DNA of 64,000 bases, taken from assembly GCF_020510425.1 (NCBI RefSeq), contig NZ_JAHBAH010000001.1:4104472-4168471 (forward strand), given 5' to 3'. Source of the stretch: Quatrionicoccus australiensis. Its GTDB lineage: Bacteria > Pseudomonadota > Gammaproteobacteria > Burkholderiales > Rhodocyclaceae. Position 1 is the first letter of the stretch. Each line of letters opens with the position of its first letter. Shown in pieces: positions 58,312-64,000 of this stretch. The notes beneath the pieces were generated by a model, which made no database searches, had not been told where the DNA came from, and saw only the letters and a program-made list of their open reading frames with translations. The position numbers and the translations under genes are program-made.

Positions 58312-60528
58312 ATGGACGAAATTACCGGCGTCTTCATCCAGGAAAGCCGCGAGCAACTTGCAGAGATGGAATCCGGCCTGTTGCGGCTGGAGCAAGATCC
58401 GGAAGACCAGGACAACATCAACAGCATTTTTCGCGCCGCCCACACCATCAAGGGGGGCTCCGGCGTCATTGAATGCCACTTCATCGAATCCTTTACCCAT
58501 CGCGTAGAAAACCTGCTCGATGCGCTGCGCAACGGCGATCTCGCCGTGACCTCCACCCTCGCCACCCTGCTGCTCGAATGCTGCGACCACATGGGCTGTC
58601 TGCTTGATGTTCTCGGAGCCGAAGCCAGCGAGCCGGATGCAGAACTGCAGGCCCGCGGAGAAAGCCTGACCGAACGTCTCAAGGTGCTCCTGGGGGCACC
58701 GACAACCGCGCCCGCCAGTTCCGACATGACGCTGCATGATCCGACGGTCGAGGTCGAAAGCTCGGGTGGCGGCATTGTCGTCACCGATAGCTGGCACATC
58801 TCAGTGCGCTTTGGCGAAAACGTGCTGCGCGGCGGCATGGAGCCTCTCTCTTTCATCCGCTACCTGGCCTCGCTGGGCGAAATTGTCGGACTCGAAACGA
58901 TCACCGACGCCATACCGGCCGCAGCTGAAATGGACCCGGAGTCCTGCTATATCGGCTTTGAAATCCAGTTGCAGACACGTAGCTCGAAGGCCGATATCGA
59001 GCGCGTCTTCGATTTTGTCCGCGATGAGTGCGACCTCCACATCCTGCCGCCGAACAGCAAGCTTTCGGAATACATCAAGCGTATTGAGGAACTCCCGGAA
59101 GACAGCATGCGTCTCGGCGAAATTCTCGTGCGCTGTGGCGCGTTGACGCAGACTGAAATCGACCAGGGACTACTCAACCAGGAAACGGCGTGCGCCGGCC
59201 CGTCGACCGATGGCGCACCGCACTCACCGCAGTTGGGCGAAATACTTGTCGACAACAAGGTGGTCCACAAGGAACTGGTTGAAGCAGCGGTCGTCAAGCA
59301 AACCCAGGTCAATGACAAGAAGGCTAAGGAAGCCCGTCTGGTTCGCGTTCAGGCCGACAAACTCGACCAGTTGATCGACCTGGTGGGCGAACTGGTCATC
59401 GCTGGCGCTTCGGCTAACCTGCTCGCCCAGAAAAGCCGGCAAGCCGGGCTGGTTGAAGCGACCTCGGTCCTGTCGCGCCTCGTCGAAAACATTCGAGATT
59501 CCGCTCTGCAACTGCGCATGGTGCAGATCGGTGACACCTTCACCCGCTTCAACCGGGTAGTCCGTGATGTTTCAAAAGAACTGGGCAAGGAAATCGACTT
59601 GCAGATCAGCGGTGCAGAAACCGAACTCGACAAGACCGTCGTCGAAAAAATCGGCGATCCGCTGATGCACCTGGTCAGAAACTCCCTCGACCATGGTATC
59701 GAGCCTGTCGCACTGCGCCTGGAACGAGGCAAGCCGGCCTGTGGCCGTGTTTCGCTCAATGCCTTCCATGACTCGGGCAGCATCGTGATCGAGGTTTCCG
59801 ATGACGGTGGCGGGCTCAACAAGAACAAGATCTCCGCCAAGGCGCTGGAGCGAGGGATCATCCAGCCCGGTCAACAGCTTTCCGAGGCCGAAATTGTCAA
59901 TCTCATCTTCGAGCCGGGCTTCTCTACCGTAGACAAGGTTTCCAACCTGTCCGGCCGCGGCGTCGGCATGGACGTCGTACGCCGCAACATCCAGGCACTG
60001 CGCGGTGCGGTTAACGTAACTTCCGTCGAAGGACAGGGCAGCACTTTCAGCATCCACCTGCCGCTGACTCTGGCCATCATCGATGGCTTCCTGGTCGGCG
60101 TCGGCAAGGCAGCCTATGTCATTCCGCTCGACACCGTTGTTGAATGCATAGAACAAAAGGAGCCGCCGACCGGACGCAGCTTCCTCAACCTGCGCGGCGA
60201 AGCCCTGCCCTTCATCCGGTTGCGAGATCTTTTCGAGATTGAGGGAACGCCACCGGCCCGCGAAAGCATTGTCGTCATCCAGTTCGGCGGGCAAAAGGCG
60301 GGGATAGTCGTTGACCAGCTGATGGGCGAGTTCCAGACCGTGATCAAACCACTCGGCGTGATGTTCCCGCATCTCCAGGGAATTGGCGGTTCAACCATTC
60401 TCGGCAGCGGCGAGGTCGCCTTGATTCTCGATGTTGCAGCGCTGGTCCGGATTGTCAGCCAGAGTGAAGAACAGAAATTCCTGCCGGAGAGGAATACCCC
60501 CTCCCTGCCCGTACATCCCGGTAATTAA
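58312..60528 (+). CDS. cheA: Chemotaxis histidine kinase CheA with two MshEN-like repeats (738 aa)
   Basis: Order: Hpt/P1 with phospho-accepting His44 (RAAHTIKGGSG); a P2-like region (about 165-255); two 24-residue repeats at 267-290 (RLGEILV...LLNQ) and 307-330 (QLGEILV...VVKQ); P3 dimerisation (about 345-420); HATPase with HLVRNSLDHGIE and GRGVGMDVVRRNIQ; and a CheW-like P5 (LTLAIIDGFLVGVGKAAYVIPLDTV). The start has GGAGA upstream. The paired repeats match the spacing of MshEN c-di-GMP-binding motifs, which is unexpected in a CheA. Confidence 0.95.
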   Translation: MDEITGVFIQESREQLAEMESGLLRLEQDPEDQDNINSIFRAAHTIKGGSGVIECHFIESFTHRVENLLDALRNGDLAVTSTLATLLLECCDHMGCLLDVLGAEASEPDAELQARGESLTERLKVLLGAPTTAPASSDMTLHDPTVEVESSGGGIVVTDSWHISVRFGENVLRGGMEPLSFIRYLASLGEIVGLETITDAIPAAAEMDPESCYIGFEIQLQTRSSKADIERVFDFVRDECDLHILPPNSKLSEYIKRIEELPEDSMRLGEILVRCGALTQTEIDQGLLNQETACAGPSTDGAPHSPQLGEILVDNKVVHKELVEAAVVKQTQVNDKKAKEARLVRVQADKLDQLIDLVGELVIAGASANLLAQKSRQAGLVEATSVLSRLVENIRDSALQLRMVQIGDTFTRFNRVVRDVSKELGKEIDLQISGAETELDKTVVEKIGDPLMHLVRNSLDHGIEPVALRLERGKPACGRVSLNAFHDSGSIVIEVSDDGGGLNKNKISAKALERGIIQPGQQLSEAEIVNLIFEPGFSTVDKVSNLSGRGVGMDVVRRNIQALRGAVNVTSVEGQGSTFSIHLPLTLAIIDGFLVGVGKAAYVIPLDTVVECIEQKEPPTGRSFLNLRGEALPFIRLRDLFEIEGTPPARESIVVIQFGGQKAGIVVDQLMGEFQTVIKPLGVMFPHLQGIGGSTILGSGEVALILDVAALVRIVSQSEEQKFLPERNTPSLPVHPGN

Positions 60529-60555
60529 GCAACGCAATTCAACAAGAGGTAGATC

Positions 60556-62175
60556 ATGTTCAAGAATATGAAAATAGGTGTCCGACTCGGTCTTGGCTTT
60601 GGCGTCGTCCTGATGCTGCTGCTGATCATCTCGGCGCTCTCCTTTTTTCGGGTTGGTGGCCTGAATGATGAAATTGGCGATATGGTCAATGACAAGTTCC
60701 CGAAAACAGTAGCTGCCAACAACATCATTGACCAGGTTAACGTAGTAGCTCGCATCACGCGCAATGCCATCCTGCAACAAAAGCCCGAAGATGCCCAGAT
60801 CGAGCTTGCCCGCATTCCGCCGGCGAGCAAGATAATCAGCGACAACCTCGACAAACTCGAGAAAACAATTACCTCGGAAAGCGGCAAAAAAGCACTTGTT
60901 CTAGTCCAGGAAACACGCAAGGACTACGTTGCCGATCTCAACAAGCTGCGCGAGCAGATCAGTACCGGCAAACGTGATGAAGCCCTAGCCAACCTGTTTG
61001 GAAGCATGCGCAACTCCCAGGCCAACTATCTTGCCTCGATCAACAAACTGATCGAAATTCAGACCGACATGATGAATCAGGCTGGTCAGCGTGCCAGCGA
61101 AGCGGCGCAAAGCGCCAAGAACATGATCATGCTGCTGTCGATCGGCGCCATCCTGATTGCCCTCAGTTTTGCCTTCTGGGTAACCCGTTCGATTACCGTG
61201 CCGATCAACGAAGCGGTTCAGGCCGCCAGCCGTCTGGCCGAAGGTGACCTGACCGTCAAGCTGCAGTCCGACAGCAAGGACGAAGTCGGTCAGTTGATGA
61301 ATGCCCTGCAAAACATGATCGGCAAGCTGACCCAGATCATCGGCGAAGTTCGTACCGCCGCCGACAATCTGACCAACGCCGCCGGCCAGGTCTCGGCCAC
61401 GGCCCAGTCCCTGTCGCAGTCCTCCAGCGAACAGGCCGCTTCGGTCGAAGAAACTACGTCCTCGATGGAACAGATGACCGCTTCCATTTCGCAAAACACC
61501 GAGAATGCCAAGGTTACCGACGGCATGGCCTCCAAGGCCGCCAAGGAAGCAGCCGATGGCGGAGAAGCCGTAGTGCAGACGGTCGAAGCGATGAAGAGCA
61601 TTGCCGACAAGATCGGCATCATTGACGACATCGCCTACCAGACCAACCTGCTGGCACTCAACGCCGCCATTGAAGCCGCCCGTGCCGGCGACCATGGCAA
61701 GGGTTTTGCTGTGGTTGCGGCCGAAGTCCGCAAACTGGCCGAGCGCTCACAGGTCGCCGCCCAGGAAATCGGCGGCCTGGCCTCGACCTCGGTCAAGCAG
61801 GCCGAACGTGCAGGCACCTTGCTCAACGAAATCGTTCCTTCAATCCGCAAGACTTCCGATCTGGTTCAGGAAATCGCTGCCGCATCGAGCGAACAATCCT
61901 CCGGCGTCGCGCAGATCAACGGGGCCATGGGGCAGCTTAACCAGGCAACGCAACAGAATGCCTCCGCTTCGGAAGAACTGGCGGCTACGGCCGAGGAACT
62001 TGGTTCCCAAGCGGAGCAATTGCAGCAGACCATGACCTTCTTCCATCTCGACAACAACAGCCGCAGTACCGCCCAGAGCTTCTCGGCCCCCCGCGCGACC
62101 GGCGGATCGAAGCCGCGCACGGCAACCCGGGCTGCGGCCATCCAGATCAACGAGGGTGATTTCGAGCGTTACTGA
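60556..62175 (+). CDS. Methyl-accepting chemotaxis protein with four-helix-bundle sensor (539 aa)
   Basis: A conventional transmembrane receptor: helix 1 (about 10-30 [19 protein letters not shown]), a periplasmic 4HB_MCP domain of about 155 residues ([28 protein letters not shown]), helix 2 (about 193-212), HAMP ([20 protein letters not shown]) and a signalling domain with tip [42 protein letters not shown]. No CheR-binding NWETF-type pentapeptide is at the C-terminus. It lies between cheA and cheW and is probably the operon's main ligand receptor. Confidence 0.94.
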   Translation: MFKNMKIGVRLGLGFGVVLMLLLIISALSFFRVGGLNDEIGDMVNDKFPKTVAANNIIDQVNVVARITRNAILQQKPEDAQIELARIPPASKIISDNLDKLEKTITSESGKKALVLVQETRKDYVADLNKLREQISTGKRDEALANLFGSMRNSQANYLASINKLIEIQTDMMNQAGQRASEAAQSAKNMIMLLSIGAILIALSFAFWVTRSITVPINEAVQAASRLAEGDLTVKLQSDSKDEVGQLMNALQNMIGKLTQIIGEVRTAADNLTNAAGQVSATAQSLSQSSSEQAASVEETTSSMEQMTASISQNTENAKVTDGMASKAAKEAADGGEAVVQTVEAMKSIADKIGIIDDIAYQTNLLALNAAIEAARAGDHGKGFAVVAAEVRKLAERSQVAAQEIGGLASTSVKQAERAGTLLNEIVPSIRKTSDLVQEIAAASSEQSSGVAQINGAMGQLNQATQQNASASEELAATAEELGSQAEQLQQTMTFFHLDNNSRSTAQSFSAPRATGGSKPRTATRAAAIQINEGDFERY

Positions 62176-62184
62176 GGAGTCATC

Positions 62185-62736
62185 ATGGGACAACTAGTTG
62201 AACAAAAGGGAGGAGTACTCGCGACTAGCGCGGACTCTCCTTCCCAATACCTGACTTTCACGCTCGGCGGCGAAATGTTTGCGGTCGGCATTCTCAACGT
62301 CAAGGAAATCATCGAATACGGTAGCCTGACCGAGATTCCGATGATGCCGGCCTTCATTCGCGGCGTCATCAACCTGCGCGGCAGCGTGGTGCCGGTCATC
62401 GATCTGACGGCGCGTTTTGGCGGCCAGCAGACGGTCATTGGCAAAAGAACCTGCATCGTCATCGTCGAAATCCAGGACGAAGACACGCGTCACGACATCG
62501 GCGTCATCGTTGATGCCGTTTCCGAGGTTCTTGAGATTCCGTCCAGCGAAATCGAACCGCCGCCCTCCTTCGGTGCCAGAATTCGTGCCGATTTCATTTT
62601 TGGCATGGGCAAGGTCGCCGGCAAATTCGTCATCCTGCTCAATCTGGAAAATGTCCTTTCCGTCGAAGAAATTGCGTCTCTGACCGGGGTCGAAAAACTC
62701 GCAGGCGATTCCGGCATCGCTGCCGGAATGGCATAA
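62185..62736 (+). CDS. cheW: Chemotaxis coupling protein CheW
   Basis: CheW links receptors and CheA in the signalling array. The sequence QYLTFTLGGEMFAVGILNVKEIIEYGSLTEIPMMPAFIRGVINLRGSVVPVIDLTARFG is a textbook CheW domain. The C-terminal IRADFIFGMGKVAGKFVILLNLENVLS segment is also typical. There is a short extra N-terminus (about 25 residues) and C-terminus. It follows the MCP by nine bases. Confidence 0.95.
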   Translation: MGQLVEQKGGVLATSADSPSQYLTFTLGGEMFAVGILNVKEIIEYGSLTEIPMMPAFIRGVINLRGSVVPVIDLTARFGGQQTVIGKRTCIVIVEIQDEDTRHDIGVIVDAVSEVLEIPSSEIEPPPSFGARIRADFIFGMGKVAGKFVILLNLENVLSVEEIASLTGVEKLAGDSGIAAGMA

Positions 62737-62799
62737 ATTCACTTTTTCAACCGTTGACCGTCCAGCCTCCTGAATACGGACCGAAAGCAATGCATCTCG

Positions 62800-63393
62800 A
62801 TGGATTACAGCAAACTACCTTCCAAGGAGATCGAGCGCCAGGCCCGGACCATTCACCCCGGGGCTTGGGCGATCGAGCCGGAGCGACCGCTGGCGACGCT
62901 GCTCGGCTCCTGCGTCGCGGTTTGCCTGTTTGATCACAAGGTTCGGGTCGGGGGGCTGAATCATTTCATGCTACCCAGTATCCGGCGCAGCCATCACGAC
63001 GATGTGGATACACTGCTCTCAGGTAGCTTTGCCATGGAGTCGCTGCTCAATGCCCTGCTCCAGCGCGGCGCCCGGAAGGAACACCTGCAGGCCAAGGCAT
63101 TCGGTGGCGGCACCATCATCAACACAAGTGGTCCCTCGATGAATATTGGCGTACGCAACGCCACTTTCGCCAAAGAGTGGCTGGCGCGTGAAGACATCCC
63201 TCTGGTTGCCACCGATTTCCTTGGCCCATGGTCGCGCAAGGTACTGTTTCTGCCAAACACCGGCGATGCCTACTGCCGGCGCATGGTCACCAACATGGCG
63301 GCCGCCGAAGTGATCGCCAGGGAGGAACAGGCTTACGCCGACTCACTGCTGCGCAAACCGGCACCGGCCGAAAACAAGATCGAGCTGTTTTGA
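62800..63393 (+). CDS. cheD: Chemoreceptor glutamine deamidase CheD
   Basis: CheD deamidates glutamines in receptors and can regulate signalling through CheC or CheY partners. The catalytic Cys and His are visible in TLLGSCVAVCLFDHKVRVGGLNHFMLP. The KAFGGGTIINTSGPSMNIGVRN segment is typical. The length of 197 aa is normal. Its stop overlaps the cheR ATG (TGATG), so the two receptor-modifying enzymes are coupled. Confidence 0.94.
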   Translation: MDYSKLPSKEIERQARTIHPGAWAIEPERPLATLLGSCVAVCLFDHKVRVGGLNHFMLPSIRRSHHDDVDTLLSGSFAMESLLNALLQRGARKEHLQAKAFGGGTIINTSGPSMNIGVRNATFAKEWLAREDIPLVATDFLGPWSRKVLFLPNTGDAYCRRMVTNMAAAEVIAREEQAYADSLLRKPAPAENKIELF

Positions 63394-64000
63394 TGAGCGA
63401 ACCGAGTCCAATTACCGATCAGGAATTTTCCCTTTTCCAGCGTTTGATCTACAAGATCGCCGGCATCAGTCTGAGCGATGCAAAAAAGGTCCTGCTGGTC
63501 GGCCGTCTTTCGCGCCGCCTGAAGCAATACGAGTTGGGCAATTTTGGCCAGTATTACCGCATGCTGGCGAGCGGCCAGCATCCGGAAGAGTTGCAGACGA
63601 TGGTCGACTTGCTGACCACCAACGAAACTTACTTCTTTCGCGAACAAAAGCATTTTGACTTCCTGCGCGACGAGATCCTGCAAAAGCGGCGCAGCCCGGC
63701 CACCTTCCGGATCTGGAGTGCGGCCTGTTCGAGCGGCGAAGAGGTCTATACGCTGGCCATGATGCTGGCCGAGCATTTGCCGAATGCACCATGGGAAATC
63801 GTCGGCTCCGACATCAGTACCCAGGTACTGGCCAAAGCTGCCACCGGGCATTACTCGCTGGCACGCACCGAAGGCATTCCGCCTGGCTTCATGAGCAAAT
63901 ACTGCCTCAAGGGGGTGCGCTCCCATGCCGGAACCTTTCTGATTGCGCCAGAACTCAGACGCCGCACCAGCTTTCATCAAATCAACCTGATGAATCCGGT
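63393..64000 (+). CDS. cheR: Chemotaxis protein methyltransferase CheR (3' end outside window)
   Basis: The frame is open to the window edge (202 codons). The N-terminal helical domain (ITDQEFSLFQRLIYKIAGISLSDAKKVLLVGRLSRRL) and the catalytic start (TTNETYFFREQKHFDFLRDEIL, then RIWSAACSSGEEVYTLAMML, the SAM-binding loop) identify CheR. It methylates receptor glutamates using S-adenosylmethionine. A cheB gene would be expected beyond the window. Confidence 0.95.
   Translation, partial: MSEPSPITDQEFSLFQRLIYKIAGISLSDAKKVLLVGRLSRRLKQYELGNFGQYYRMLASGQHPEELQTMVDLLTTNETYFFREQKHFDFLRDEILQKRRSPATFRIWSAACSSGEEVYTLAMMLAEHLPNAPWEIVGSDISTQVLAKAATGHYSLARTEGIPPGFMSKYCLKGVRSHAGTFLIAPELRRRTSFHQINLMNP

Overview
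The window is chromosomal DNA of a high-GC betaproteobacterium, most likely a member of the Rhodocyclales close to Dechloromonas/Azonexus. The evidence is the GC-rich codon use, the gene order pyrG-kdsA-eno-ftsB, the run holB-tmk-mltG next to a PilZ gene and tatD, secreted DUF4124 proteins, and a dense set of sensory kinases and chemotaxis genes. The assignment comes from family recognition and gene order, not from a database search.

Layout. 1-918 is the 5' part of a MocR-type regulator. 984-8256 is a filamentous phage (inovirus) prophage of about 7.25 kb between two dif-like XerC/XerD sites. It carries a repressor-like gene, replication initiator, ssDNA-binding protein, small virion proteins, major coat protein, a 23-codon membrane peptide, adsorption protein, pVI-like protein, Zot/pI assembly ATPase, a hairpin-rich intergenic region and two accessory genes. 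It has no secretin. The right-hand site is a good dif match, so the window probably begins at the replication terminus. The orientation of the KOPS-like octamers I could find agrees with this.

8.3-32 kb is mainly housekeeping: tatD, PilZ, holB, tmk, mltG; ygfZ; an L,D-transpeptidase, tadA, guaA and guaB; ratA/rnfH; smpB; tRNA-Asp; mutS; slyD with a peroxiredoxin; and pyrG-kdsA-eno-ftsB. A 46-codon ORF whose first 19 codons are a diverged copy of the kdsA start sits between pyrG and kdsA and overlaps each by four bases.

32.1-39.8 kb is a nine-gene, tightly overlapping biosynthetic operon. It encodes a DarA-like flavodoxin-fold protein, a DarB-like KAS III ketosynthase, a small HTH-like protein, a BtrH-like cysteine acyltransferase, an ABC ATPase and permease, an acyl carrier protein, a KAS I/II-type ketosynthase with one catalytic histidine replaced, and a truncated partner ketosynthase. 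I infer an exported lipid of dialkylresorcinol or alkyl-cyclohexanedione type, possibly acyl-transferred onto an amine. This is the most likely undescribed system in the window.

39.8-51.1 kb holds a thioredoxin-like co-chaperone, a histone-deacetylase-family hydrolase, a membrane hybrid kinase, the NAD(P)HX repair enzyme, a membrane-anchored glutamate-synthase-like protein, nadC, thrC and a polytopic membrane protein. 51.4-64 kb is a signalling region: a NarX/NarL-like pair, a cytoplasmic hybrid kinase, then a chemotaxis operon (cheY, a membrane-embedded MCP, a STAS protein, cheA, a conventional MCP, cheW, cheD, cheR). Its CheA carries two 24-residue repeats that resemble the c-di-GMP-binding MshEN motif.
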